Origin: Maridesulfovibrio sp.
GTDB taxonomy: Bacteria > Desulfobacterota > Desulfovibrionia > Desulfovibrionales > Desulfovibrionaceae
Assembly: GCF_963678865.1 (NCBI RefSeq)
Contig: NZ_OY787459.1
Span: 3,941,381 to 4,005,380, forward strand
Direction: 5' to 3'
DNA length: 64,000 bases
Shown here: piece by piece, positions 7,990 through 16,575 of the stretch
Layout: every line of letters begins with the position of its first letter
How positions within the stretch are numbered: position 1 is the first letter of the stretch
Position numbers and translations under genes: made by a program
The notes under the pieces: model-generated
What the model saw: only the letters and a program-made list of their open reading frames with translations
What the model was told of the DNA's origin: nothing
Database searches by the model: none

Positions 7990-9690
7990 ATGAAAGAGTT
8001 GCTGAGAAGATTGGCATTACATCCTTTTCTGGCTTTTGAAATTTGTCTCGCCTCTTTTTTTATCAATATTCTGTCTCTGGCTTCACCTATCTTTGTCATT
8101 CAGGTCCTGAACCGTTATGTGGGTTACGGCTTTGACGGTACTTTGATTACCCTGACCTCCGGGATGTTCATCGCCGGAGTATTGAACCATGCATTTACCC
8201 TTGTACGGGTACGGCTGGCTTCCGCTGTGAATGTAGGGCCGGACAGAGTCCTGTCTGAAACCGTGCTCGGTTGCCTTGCCCGTGCGAAAATGACGACTCT
8301 GGGACGAATTCCGGCAGCGCGCATCCATGAATTGATGGGCGGAATACAGGTGGTGCAGTCCGGATATGATGCTTCGGTTATCTGTTCCGTGCTGGATATG
8401 CCTTTTTTCCTTCTCTTTGTTGGCGCGACTTTTTTCATCAGCCCTGCGCTGGCCCTGATCACTGTTTTGGCTATTTTTTGTTCCATACTTGCCGGTTGGT
8501 TGAACATGAGGCGCGGTAAACGCATGACGGATGTCATGCGCAACGAATCGGTGGTTCATCGCGGTAACCTTGCCAACGCAATCAGCGGTGCGGATACAGT
8601 GCGCGCTTTCGGTGGGCATGGATTCCTGACCGGAATATTCCAGACCCAGATGGGCAAGCTGCAGCAGATCAAGCGGGACATGGTTCAGAGCGGCACCCGT
8701 GGCCAGGCTGTTCTGCAAAGCATTTCCATGTTTTTGCGGGTGATGGTTTATGCTGTCGGCGCACGTGAGGTGGTCGCCGGATCAATGAGTACGGGGGGGC
8801 TGATCGGTGCTTCCATTCTTTCGGGCAAGGCCCTTGCTGTCTCCGCCTCCTTCATGAAGTCACGGGTCATGATCTCTCAGGCCGGACAGATGATGCAGTC
8901 TTTGCAGGAGTTTGTACGCCAGCCTCTTGAGTCGGAAACCGGAACCGAACTGAAAGGGTACAGGGGCGACATTGAATTCAAGGATCTGGGTTTTGCTTAT
9001 CCCGGTTCCACCGGCCCCCTTTTTGAGGGGCTTGATGTGCGTATTGAACCGGGGAACATCGTGATAATTACCGGACATAACGGAGCCGGAAAAACATCCC
9101 TCGTGCGGCTTTTACTGGGACTTATTGATCCCGGAAGGGGGCAGATTCTGGCCGGGGGGGTAGATATTCGCCAGCTTTCAGCCCCATGGTGGCGTAGGCA
9201 GATCATGTATCTCCCGCAGGAGCCGACTTTTCTTAATGCCACCATCAGGGAGAATATCTGCTTGAACAATCCGGGGATGGATGAGGACCGTCTGAAACGC
9301 GTGGTGGAAATATCCGGACTGAAGAAATATCTTGATACCAGTGCTCAGGGGTTGGATGCGCAGATAGTTAATGGAGGCGCAGAACTGGCTGTGGGGATCA
9401 GGCGAAGGCTGGCCCTCGCCCGTGCGCTTTCTGTTCAGGGCGCGGTGGCTGTGCTGGATGAGCCTGCCGAGGGGTTTGATATTGAAGGCTTGCGGGCTAT
9501 GGATATGATTATTCAGAGTATGGCCAAAGTCAAAAAGACCCTGATTATTGTTTCACAGGATATGCGACTAATGCAGCGGGCAGATATAATTATTGATCTG
9601 AGCCGGAAACCGAGACCTAAGGTTATTTTTCCCAAGGCGAATGCCCCGGACGGGGAAACGGCCCCCTCACAAAGCGGAGGTGTGCAATGA
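7990..9690 (+). CDS. Type I secretion ABC transporter (PrtD/LapB-like membrane-ATPase fusion)
   Basis: This 566-residue protein starts at the ATG at 7990; an in-frame ATG at 7915 would fall inside the hairpin at 7906-7935. The N-terminal half is a six-helix exporter membrane domain. The C-terminal half is an ABC ATPase with Walker A GHNGAGKTS and Walker B VLDEPAEGFD. No C39 peptidase domain is present, which fits export of substrates with a C-terminal secretion signal. Two motifs are unusual: the LSGGQ signature reads ELAVGIRRR, and the H-loop histidine is missing, with IIVSQD in its place. The next gene (HlyD) starts within this gene's stop codon. It should power export through the TolC-like channel. 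Confidence 0.88.
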   Translation: MKELLRRLALHPFLAFEICLASFFINILSLASPIFVIQVLNRYVGYGFDGTLITLTSGMFIAGVLNHAFTLVRVRLASAVNVGPDRVLSETVLGCLARAKMTTLGRIPAARIHELMGGIQVVQSGYDASVICSVLDMPFFLLFVGATFFISPALALITVLAIFCSILAGWLNMRRGKRMTDVMRNESVVHRGNLANAISGADTVRAFGGHGFLTGIFQTQMGKLQQIKRDMVQSGTRGQAVLQSISMFLRVMVYAVGAREVVAGSMSTGGLIGASILSGKALAVSASFMKSRVMISQAGQMMQSLQEFVRQPLESETGTELKGYRGDIEFKDLGFAYPGSTGPLFEGLDVRIEPGNIVIITGHNGAGKTSLVRLLLGLIDPGRGQILAGGVDIRQLSAPWWRRQIMYLPQEPTFLNATIRENICLNNPGMDEDRLKRVVEISGLKKYLDTSAQGLDAQIVNGGAELAVGIRRRLALARALSVQGAVAVLDEPAEGFDIEGLRAMDMIIQSMAKVKKTLIIVSQDMRLMQRADIIIDLSRKPRPKVIFPKANAPDGETAPSQSGGVQ

Positions 9691-10979
9691 ACTCCATGAA
9701 GGATGAAACTTTTGGTGAAGTGAATGCTGCCAGCCATTTTTTTCTTTTTCTTTGCATTGCCATGTGTCTTGGTTTTTTCGGCTGGGCATGGTTTTTTCAG
9801 CTGGATATAGTCAGTCAGGCTCAGGGAGAGGTTATCCCAAGTTCAAGGGTTAAGCCCGTGCAGCATCTTGAAGGCGGGATAATCAGGAAGATCAATGTCC
9901 GCGAAGGTGAGAAAGTAAGCAAGGGGCAGGAGCTGATAGTTCTTGAGGCCACTGCAAGCGATTCCACTGTGGAGGAGCTGGATGTCAGGGTGACTTCACT
10001 GCGGGTGAACATTGCCCGGTTGGATGCCGAAGATAAAGGACTTGAAGAGCCGGATTATCCCAAAGATATTTATGAAAAATTTCCATCACTAATTGAGCGT
10101 TCCCTTAAACTGTTCCAGAGCCGCAAGGACCGTCTTGAGAGTGATCTGATTTCAGAGCGGGAAAAGATCAAGCAGCGCGAACAGGATATCAAACAGATTA
10201 CTTCACGTCAGCGCAATTCCTATAACAGTCTGAAGCTGCTGCGGGAGCAGATTGAGATCAGTGCCGGCCTTCTGGCGGACGGGTTGACCTCCCGCTATAA
10301 GCATCTTGGTTTTTTAAAGGAAGAATCCAAACTCAAAAGTTCTATTGAAGAGGATTCTGCAAAATTGGGCAAGGCCCGCTCCGCACTGGCTCAGGCCAAG
10401 GCAGATATCGGTGAGATCAAGAATTCTTATCTGGCCTCTGTGCGTGAGGAATTGCAGGAAAACCGCAGGGAATTCGACGAGCTTTCGCAACGCCAGCGCA
10501 AGTTTGAGGACAACTTGAAACGGACCATTATCCGCTCTCCTGTGGACGGGGTCATCAAGACCCTATACGTAGTCAGTATAGGTGAAGTCGTGCGTCCCGG
10601 CATGACCATTATGGATGTTGTTCCGGCGGGTGATAAGCTGGTAATTGAGGCCAGACTGCCAATCAGCGATATCGGTTATGTGAAGAATGGACAGAAAGCG
10701 GTGGTTAAACTGGCTTCCAGCGATTCTTCCCGTTTTGGGAATATTGACGGCAAGGTGTCTAATATCAGTCCTGATGCGGATTCTACGTCCCGAGGGGTGA
10801 CCTATTACCGCGTGCGCATTGAGACGGATAAGGATTACTTCGAGCACGATGGAAATTACTATAAGCTTTTTCCCGGTATCCGCGTGATTGCCGGAATCCA
10901 TATCGGAACCCGTTCGGTGATGGAATATCTTCTTGAGCCGTTCATGGGGTCCTTGAGCTACGCTATGAGGGAACGATGA
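9687..10979 (+). CDS. HlyD-family periplasmic adaptor of the type I secretion system
   Basis: This 430-residue membrane fusion protein has one N-terminal membrane anchor (about residues 18-38), a lipoyl half-motif around GEVIPSSRVKPVQHLEGG, a long coiled coil (about 130-280), the second lipoyl half (SPVDGVIKTLYV, about 278-290) and a C-terminal beta-barrel domain. It bridges the inner-membrane ABC exporter and the TolC-like channel. The ATG overlaps the exporter's stop codon (ATGA) and its own stop overlaps the next start the same way, so the three genes are translationally coupled. Confidence 0.92.
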   Translation: MNSMKDETFGEVNAASHFFLFLCIAMCLGFFGWAWFFQLDIVSQAQGEVIPSSRVKPVQHLEGGIIRKINVREGEKVSKGQELIVLEATASDSTVEELDVRVTSLRVNIARLDAEDKGLEEPDYPKDIYEKFPSLIERSLKLFQSRKDRLESDLISEREKIKQREQDIKQITSRQRNSYNSLKLLREQIEISAGLLADGLTSRYKHLGFLKEESKLKSSIEEDSAKLGKARSALAQAKADIGEIKNSYLASVREELQENRREFDELSQRQRKFEDNLKRTIIRSPVDGVIKTLYVVSIGEVVRPGMTIMDVVPAGDKLVIEARLPISDIGYVKNGQKAVVKLASSDSSRFGNIDGKVSNISPDADSTSRGVTYYRVRIETDKDYFEHDGNYYKLFPGIRVIAGIHIGTRSVMEYLLEPFMGSLSYAMRER

Positions 10980-12382
10980 GCAGTAAAAAAAATCCTGCAC
11001 GTTCGGAGAATAATCAGCCGGATTGGATTGGCAGTGTTCCTCCGCGGGTGAAGGAAGTTTTTCTTGCTGCTGTCAGGGCGCATTCTTCAGGTAATCTTGC
11101 CGAGGCGGTAACCAATTATTCTCTGGCCTTAGGGCTGCGACCGGAAGATCCTGTGCTGCTGACCAATCTCGGGGTGGCGCTGCGAGCTCAGGATAAATTC
11201 AAGGCGGCAGAAGCTTGTTACCGACGGGCTCTCGCTGTCAAACCTGACAATCCCGGTGCGCTTAGTAATCTCGGCAATGTGCTGCGCAGGCTGGGAAAGC
11301 TGAAAGAAGCCGTTGGCTGTCATCGCCGGGCAATTGAACTGGACCGCAAATTTATTGATGCCTACTACAATCTTGGTCTGGTATTGCAAGATCTTGGTAA
11401 GCTTGATGAAGCAATTCGCCTTTATAATTATTGCCTGAAATTCAAACCGGACGATGACCGAGTCAGTTGGGACAAGTCTCTGGCCTTGCTGTCCAAGGGT
11501 GATTTTATCAACGGTTTTGAATTGTATGAATACCGTTGGAAACATGAGCAGCTCAAGGCCCGTCATTTTCGTCAGCCCCTGTGGGATGGTTCCTCCCTGA
11601 ACGGGAAAAGAATTTTTGTTTATGCCGAACAAGGATTTGGGGATACCCTGCATTTTTGCCGCTACATACCCCTTTTAGCCAAAGCCGGGGGAAGGGTTGT
11701 TTTTGAATGCCAGACGGAGCTGATTTCCCTGTTGGAGGGGCTGGACGGGGTTGAGGAAATCGTCCGCGACAGGGAACGATTGCCGGATTTTGATTTTCAG
11801 GTTCCGTTGCTCAGTCTGCCGCGTATCATGAAGCATGATACGAAAAGCATTCCCTGTGAGTGTCCATATATAATACCACCGGCACAGGCCGGATTCCCGG
11901 TTCATGTGCCGCAGGGGACCAAGCTCAAGGTGGGCATTGCCTGGGCTGGAAAGCCGACCCATAAGAATGACCATAACCGGTCCGTTAGTATCGAAAATTT
12001 TTTACCTTTCGCCTGGCTGCCCGGTGTGACCTTGTATTCCCTGCAAAAAGGACCTGAATCGGCACAGCGCGATGAGGCCGGGTGCGGAATGCTGGTTCGC
12101 GATCTCGGTAACGGCTGTGATGATTTTGCCGATACCGCCAAAGTCATGGGGCAGCTTGACCTGATCATCACCGTGGATACTTCTGTGGCTCATTTGGCCG
12201 GAGCTTTGAATCTCCCGGTCTGGGTTGCCCTTCCTTACAATCCTGACTGGCGCTGGATGCTTAAACGCAACGATTCTCCATGGTATCCGAGTATGACTCT
12301 TTTCCGCCAGAAAAAGCCTGGAGATTGGGATCCGGTCTTCAAGAAGATGTTGAATTCCTTGAAATTTAGAATTGAAAGTTAA
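10976..12382 (+). CDS. TPR protein with GT9/heptosyltransferase-like C-terminal domain
   Basis: This 468-residue protein has three to four tetratricopeptide repeats in residues 25-165 (the A-x-x-x-Y-x-x-A-L/I-x-L-x-P pattern recurs) and then a glycosyltransferase-B-like domain. The latter keeps a GFGDTLHFCRY segment and the late DTSVAHLAGALNLPVWV nucleotide-sugar/acceptor signature of the GT9 family. It overlaps the HlyD stop by four bases, so it belongs to the secretion operon. A reasonable inference is that it glycosylates the exported adhesin or a partner. Similar TPR-GT proteins also sit in flagellin glycosylation loci. No signal peptide is seen, so it should be cytoplasmic. Confidence 0.82.
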   Translation: MSSKKNPARSENNQPDWIGSVPPRVKEVFLAAVRAHSSGNLAEAVTNYSLALGLRPEDPVLLTNLGVALRAQDKFKAAEACYRRALAVKPDNPGALSNLGNVLRRLGKLKEAVGCHRRAIELDRKFIDAYYNLGLVLQDLGKLDEAIRLYNYCLKFKPDDDRVSWDKSLALLSKGDFINGFELYEYRWKHEQLKARHFRQPLWDGSSLNGKRIFVYAEQGFGDTLHFCRYIPLLAKAGGRVVFECQTELISLLEGLDGVEEIVRDRERLPDFDFQVPLLSLPRIMKHDTKSIPCECPYIIPPAQAGFPVHVPQGTKLKVGIAWAGKPTHKNDHNRSVSIENFLPFAWLPGVTLYSLQKGPESAQRDEAGCGMLVRDLGNGCDDFADTAKVMGQLDLIITVDTSVAHLAGALNLPVWVALPYNPDWRWMLKRNDSPWYPSMTLFRQKKPGDWDPVFKKMLNSLKFRIES

Positions 12383-12508
12383 CGTTGTGGCAGTCAGATG
12401 TCTTTTTTGAGAGAAGGCTGGACTGAGAGCTTCTGGTGCGGTAACTGTTTAGATGAGTTTTGAAAAAATATATTGCGCTGTTAAAGCGAGTTGAGGGGAT
12501 GTCCAGTA

Positions 12509-13513
12509 ATGACAGGGAGTAAAATTCTGCTTGAGTCCGGCACAAACGAGGTGGAGCTTCTGGAGTTGTACCTTGATGAGGGCAGCGGTGATACTTATAA
12601 ACGCTGGTCCTTTGGTCTGAATGTTGCGAAAGTTAAAAAGATTGTCAGGGAAGCTGACCTTAAAAATTATTCCGGTCGCAAGCATAAAGGAGGCTCTTCA
12701 AACGGGATTTCCGGTGTTGATCCTCAGAGTCCGTTGGTGCTGGGGATGTTCGAATTTATGGGGTCCGTTATTCCGCTCATAGACCTCAGCGGCTGGTTGC
12801 ACATGGAGCCCGTATCCAAAGAGCGGCGCATGGTGCTGGTTACTGAATTCAATGAAGTAGTAAGTGCTTTCCTTGTTTCCGGGGTTAACCGAATCCACAG
12901 GATCAGTTGGCAGGAGCTCGAGTCCTTACAGGGGGAGATGGCCAAGTATGCTGAAGGAACTATTATCGGAACAGTTAAGTTGACTGATCCTGACCGTATC
13001 CTGCAGGTGCTTGATCTTGAACAGGCCATGGAAGACCTTAATCCTGCCCGCGACAAAGCCGTTCTCGGAGAGGTTGAAGAGTCTTTAGACTGCGTATATC
13101 AGGCTCTTTGTGCCGATGATTCCCGTTCAATGCGTAATCTGGTTAAAATGTCATTAGAGCGGGGCGGGTTTGAGGTTGAAGCCTATCCTAACGGCCTTGA
13201 AATATGGAAAGCCCTTAAAGAAATTTCAGCAAAAGTCAGCAAGACCGGACTGCATGTTTCCGAGTTTGTCCAACTGGTTGTCTCGGATATTGAGATGCCG
13301 GGAATGGATGGGCATGCCTTGACCAAACGCATCAAGGAAGACCCGAACCTGCGGGATCTCACGGTATATCTTTTTTCATCCCTGATCACAGAGGAGCTCT
13401 TGCATAAAGGTGATGCTGTGGGGGCCAACCGGCAGTATTCCAAGCCGCAGATCGCAACATTGGTCAAGCAGGCCAGAGAGGATCTGAATGAGCTTTATAA
13501 GGGATGTGCTTAA
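12509..13513 (+). CDS. cheV: Chemotaxis coupling protein CheV (CheW + receiver)
   Basis: This 334-residue protein starts at the ATG at 12509, 11 nt behind GAGGGG; a TTG at 12491 in the same frame is less likely. Residues about 12-175 are a CheW-like domain that couples chemoreceptors to CheA. Residues about 195-325 are a response-regulator receiver with the acidic pair Asp203/Asp204, phospho-acceptor Asp260 (VVSDIEMPGMDG), Ser290/291 and Lys312. Phosphorylation by CheA is expected to tune adaptation. No other che genes are nearby. Its stop codon overlaps the stop of the convergent hcpR gene. Confidence 0.93.
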   Translation: MTGSKILLESGTNEVELLELYLDEGSGDTYKRWSFGLNVAKVKKIVREADLKNYSGRKHKGGSSNGISGVDPQSPLVLGMFEFMGSVIPLIDLSGWLHMEPVSKERRMVLVTEFNEVVSAFLVSGVNRIHRISWQELESLQGEMAKYAEGTIIGTVKLTDPDRILQVLDLEQAMEDLNPARDKAVLGEVEESLDCVYQALCADDSRSMRNLVKMSLERGGFEVEAYPNGLEIWKALKEISAKVSKTGLHVSEFVQLVVSDIEMPGMDGHALTKRIKEDPNLRDLTVYLFSSLITEELLHKGDAVGANRQYSKPQIATLVKQAREDLNELYKGCA

Positions 13514-14190
13514 AGTTGTTCTTCCCCGCTGGCGAGAAGTTCCAGTGCCGCCTCGTCAATTATTTCAATGGTTTTACCCTCTACTTTGATTAGTTCCTGC
13601 TCGCTCATTTTTTTGAAAACGCGGGAAAGGGTTTCTTGAATTGTGCCCAGATATGAGGCGATAAGCCCTTTAGGCAGATCCAGTTCCAGCCTGCTGGAAT
13701 TCTGGGTGGATTTGAGCAGGAGCAGGTAGCTGGCCAGCCGGGCAGGAACTTCGCTCAAGCTCAGGGCTGCCACCTGATTCACCAACTGACGCAACCTGCC
13801 GGAAAGCAGGGCCAGCATGGACATGGCAAGGTCCGGGTCCTCGCGGATAACTTTTTCAAAGCGGTCACGCGGGAAATAGAGCAGGGTGGACTTGGTAAGG
13901 GTCACTGCACTGGCAGGATAGCAGGCTCCTTGGAAAACAGGAACTTCCCCGAAAATTTCCCCGGCTCCGAAGATGTGGATGATCTGCTCCTTTCCGGCCA
14001 ATGATTCACGGTAGATTTTTACTTTTCCGGATTCAACAGAATAAAATCCTGCAGCATCACTTCCGGCTGAGAAAATCTGTTCCCCTTTTTTTAACTGCCT
14101 TGAAACGATGATTTCTTCGATTTTATTTAGTTGCTCTCCGCTTAGGCCTGCGAAAAGGCTGATTTTGTCCAGATTATGTGTCTTTTTCAT
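13510..14190 (-). CDS. hcpR: CRP/FNR-family regulator, HcpR-like
   Basis: This 226-residue protein has an N-terminal cyclic-nucleotide-binding-type beta-roll (about 10-125), a dimerisation helix and a C-terminal winged helix (about 165-215, recognition helix around TIQETLSRVFKKM). No FNR-type N-terminal cysteine cluster is present. It lies in the same region as hcp, the hcp Fe-S partner and ferredoxins, and HcpR-like palindromes occur upstream of itself and of hcp. In Desulfovibrio, HcpR is known to activate hcp in response to nitric oxide through heme. The assignment here rests on context and operators. The stop codon shares TTAA with the convergent cheV stop. Confidence 0.8.
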   Translation of the reverse strand: MKKTHNLDKISLFAGLSGEQLNKIEEIIVSRQLKKGEQIFSAGSDAAGFYSVESGKVKIYRESLAGKEQIIHIFGAGEIFGEVPVFQGACYPASAVTLTKSTLLYFPRDRFEKVIREDPDLAMSMLALLSGRLRQLVNQVAALSLSEVPARLASYLLLLKSTQNSSRLELDLPKGLIASYLGTIQETLSRVFKKMSEQELIKVEGKTIEIIDEAALELLASGEEQL

Positions 14191-14226
14191 GACAATATTC
14201 TTTTATAATTAATGGTGTCCGGTAAA

Positions 14227-14238
14227 TGACTTAAGTCA
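14227..14238. promoter_or_regulatory. Candidate HcpR operator between hcpR and the siroheme-type Fe-S gene
   Basis: A perfect palindrome TGACTTAAGTCA sits in the divergent intergenic region, 36 nt from the hcpR start and about 62 nt from the start of the next gene. Its half-sites have the TGAC-N4-GTCA spacing of the motif I recall for Desulfovibrio HcpR (TTTGACC-N2-GGTCAAA). It fits autoregulation and control of the divergent Fe-S operon. Confidence 0.55.
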
Positions 14239-14300
14239 GGGCTTGTGCCAAGTGAATATCTTATAGTCAACTAACCGATAAAATGAAGAAAGGAAATGCA

Positions 14301-14924
14301 ATGGATAATATGTCTACAATTAATGTCTGTCGTGGAACGGGTGAGGGGGGATGCCGCTTTGCCCTGTTCATCGATGAAGGCTTTGCCGGACGCATTGAAG
14401 AGAGAATCAATGACAGCGGTTGGCCTGAATTCCTGCAGCAGCGGTTCGGTGACAATATAAACCGGCATAAGATGGTTTCAGTCAGCGGAGCTGCTTGTCC
14501 CAACGGCTGTTCAAGGCCGCATATTGCCGACATCGGTTTGATCCGGGCCTGTGTTCCGGTTATTGATCATGAGTCATGCATCGGTTGTGAAGAATGTGTT
14601 CGCCAGTGTCCGGATGAGGCCATGGCGATGATTGACGGCAAGGTTTTAATCACTCGCGAGAAATGCCTTGTCTGCGGTCTGTGTACCAATGTCTGTCCTA
14701 CGGAAGTGATTTCCTGCTCCCGGAGCGGATGGCGGTTTCTTGTTGGCGGCAGATTGGGCAGGCATCCCCGGTTAGGAATTGAATTGCCCGGTGTGTATAC
14801 CAGCGATGAAGTTCTGGACCTGATCTCCAGATGTATGAAAATCTGGATGGATAATTACGTGGATGGAAAACGTTTCGGTTGGATTATGGAACGGGTCGGG
14901 CACGATAAACTCCTGCTGGAGTAA
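14301..14924 (+). CDS. Siroheme-type (nitrite/sulfite reductase-like) 4Fe-4S protein with two ferredoxin clusters
   Basis: This encodes 208 residues from the ATG at 14301, which has AAAGGA at good spacing; ATGs at 14283 and 14310 are weaker. The N-terminal third carries CRGTGEGGC and ACPNGCSRP. The latter is the C-x3-C half of the coupled siroheme/4Fe-4S site of AsrC-type sulfite reductases, while the first pair is spaced C-x7-C instead of C-x5-C. Two 4Fe-4S motifs follow (CIGCEECVRQCP and CLVCGLCTNVCP). The protein is much shorter than AsrC (over 300 residues), so catalysis on sulfite or nitrite is uncertain. Three bases separate it from the NapH-like membrane gene, suggesting that the pair passes electrons from the membrane to this protein. 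Confidence 0.75.
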   Translation: MDNMSTINVCRGTGEGGCRFALFIDEGFAGRIEERINDSGWPEFLQQRFGDNINRHKMVSVSGAACPNGCSRPHIADIGLIRACVPVIDHESCIGCEECVRQCPDEAMAMIDGKVLITREKCLVCGLCTNVCPTEVISCSRSGWRFLVGGRLGRHPRLGIELPGVYTSDEVLDLISRCMKIWMDNYVDGKRFGWIMERVGHDKLLLE

Positions 14925-14927
14925 TAT

Positions 14928-16226
14928 TTGATACTTATTTTCCTCTCATACCTCTTGCTTGCGGCCCATGCCTTGCGTGGTGGCGATGTTGGACTGGCTG
15001 TTTTTATGATCGGAACTGCCGGGCTGGCATTCAGCCGGGAACGCTGGGCCGGAAATGTTTGCGGAGCGTTGCTCGGTTTGGCTTCCTTGCTCTGGCTGGA
15101 GAAAGGGGCTGAGCTGATAAATTTACGTATTTTTACTGGGGGAGACTGGATTCGGCTTGCCGTGATTATGGGGGCGCTTTTTGCCATTTCGGTGTTTTCC
15201 GCCGCCTATTGTTTCTCGCCTGCCGGACGGGAACGCTTCTGCCGGGGCAAAGAGCAGGGCTGGTTCAGAGCATCCATTTTCCTGCTCAGCGCATTATTGC
15301 TTGAAATTACCCGCAGCAAAGTATTTTTTCCCATTCTGCTTGCCGACCGCTTTTTTCCCGGCTGGGGCAGGGCGGAGATATTCCTGCTGGCTTTTTATGC
15401 TTCATGGCTCGGGGGGCGGATGTTCAGTCCCGAGGGAGCAAAAGTCATGCGTCCCCGCATATGGGCCTTGTTCTCGCTGGTCTTTTTCGGGCAGCTTGTT
15501 TTGGGCGTTAGCGGAGTGGAGCAATTCCTCATGACCGGAAAGCTGCATCTGCCCATTCCTGCACTCATTGCCGCTGGACCGGTGTATCGCGGTTCGGTTT
15601 TTTTTATGCCGATATTGTTTACTGTTTCAGTACTGCTGGTCGGTCCGGCATGGTGCAGCCATCTTTGTTATATCGGAGCTTGGGATGACCAGTGCAGCCG
15701 CGTGAGCCGGAACCGTCCCTCCCGGAAATTCAAGTCCCGGTTGATTTGGCTGCGGCTGGTGTTGCTGGTGTTAGTGGTCGGCAGTGCATGGGCTATGCGC
15801 ATAGTTGGGATTTCATTTGTGGTTGCGGTCTGGGCTGCAGCTGTGTTCGGTTTGATCGGTATAGCCGTAATGCTTCTGTTTTCCCGGCGCATGGGGCTGA
15901 TGGTGCATTGTACAGCCTTTTGTCCTATGGGAATAGTATCCAATCTGTTGGGCCGTCTATCTCCATGGAGGATGAAAATTTCAAGTGATTGCTGTAAATG
16001 TATGAAATGCAGCAAAGCCTGTCGCTATGGAGCTCTTCAGCTTAGAGATATCGAAGCCGGACGTCCGGGGATTTCCTGCACTCTTTGCGGGGATTGTTTG
16101 CCAGAATGTGCATCTGCAAGCATCGGATATCGGCTTCCTTTCCTGTCTCCACAAACGGCCCGTAAATTTTTTCTTGAGTTGGTAATTTCTTTACACGTCC
16201 TGTTTCTGGGTGTGGCCCGTATGTGA
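14928..16226 (+). CDS. NapH/NosR-type polytopic membrane 4Fe-4S protein
   Basis: This 432-residue protein with a TTG start has GGAG just upstream, inside the end of the preceding gene. About nine to ten hydrophobic segments fill residues 1-335. The paired WCSHLCYIGAWDD and CTAFCPMG motifs are those of the NapH/NosR/CcoG membrane ferredoxin family. The C-terminus has two 4Fe-4S motifs (CCKCMKCSKACRYG, and CTLCGDCLPECA). These proteins usually relay electrons from quinol or a flavin subunit to a reductase. Here the partner is probably the siroheme-type Fe-S protein encoded just upstream. Confidence 0.82.
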   Translation: MILIFLSYLLLAAHALRGGDVGLAVFMIGTAGLAFSRERWAGNVCGALLGLASLLWLEKGAELINLRIFTGGDWIRLAVIMGALFAISVFSAAYCFSPAGRERFCRGKEQGWFRASIFLLSALLLEITRSKVFFPILLADRFFPGWGRAEIFLLAFYASWLGGRMFSPEGAKVMRPRIWALFSLVFFGQLVLGVSGVEQFLMTGKLHLPIPALIAAGPVYRGSVFFMPILFTVSVLLVGPAWCSHLCYIGAWDDQCSRVSRNRPSRKFKSRLIWLRLVLLVLVVGSAWAMRIVGISFVVAVWAAAVFGLIGIAVMLLFSRRMGLMVHCTAFCPMGIVSNLLGRLSPWRMKISSDCCKCMKCSKACRYGALQLRDIEAGRPGISCTLCGDCLPECASASIGYRLPFLSPQTARKFFLELVISLHVLFLGVARM

Positions 16227-16372
16227 TTTTTCTTTAAATTCAAGGTTAATACTTTACAATTAATTATTAGGAATTATTCTTAATACTAAGCCGAGCCTGA
16301 TTAAAATATGTTTCTAACGGCTCGTGGCTGTGATAATTTATACCTGAACTTAATTATATATGGAGGTAAATT

Positions 16373-16564
16373 ATGGGGCGAACTGTAACTGTTGATGTTG
16401 ACGTTTGTATAGGGTGTGAGGCCTGTGTTGAGGAATGTCCTGATGTATTTACCATGGGACCCGGAGATTTGGCTCAGGTCACGAATCCCGACGGTGCTGA
16501 TGAGAAGTGTATTGAGTCGGCAATGGAAATGTGTCCGGTAAACTGTATTACCTGGGAAGAATAG
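16373..16564 (+). CDS. Small ferredoxin, Desulfovibrio FdII type
   Basis: This 63-residue cytoplasmic ferredoxin starts at an ATG behind TGGAGG. The cluster motif is Cys12-x2-Cys15-x2-Cys18, with the distal ligand Cys54-Pro. Cys22 and Cys46 match the pair that forms a disulfide in D. gigas ferredoxin II, which can hold either a 3Fe-4S or a 4Fe-4S cluster; there is an extra Cys58. It is probably the electron donor for hcp or the neighbouring Fe-S proteins. The 146-bp upstream gap has a weak hairpin (arms 16292-16297 and 16319-16324) and no clear HcpR site. Confidence 0.92.
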   Translation: MGRTVTVDVDVCIGCEACVEECPDVFTMGPGDLAQVTNPDGADEKCIESAMEMCPVNCITWEE

Positions 16565-16575
16565 TCTTTCAGATT

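Noticed and set aside
14274..14281. ACCGATAA resembling a sigma-28 -10 element
   Set aside because: No matching -35 at the right spacing and the downstream gene is not flagellar.
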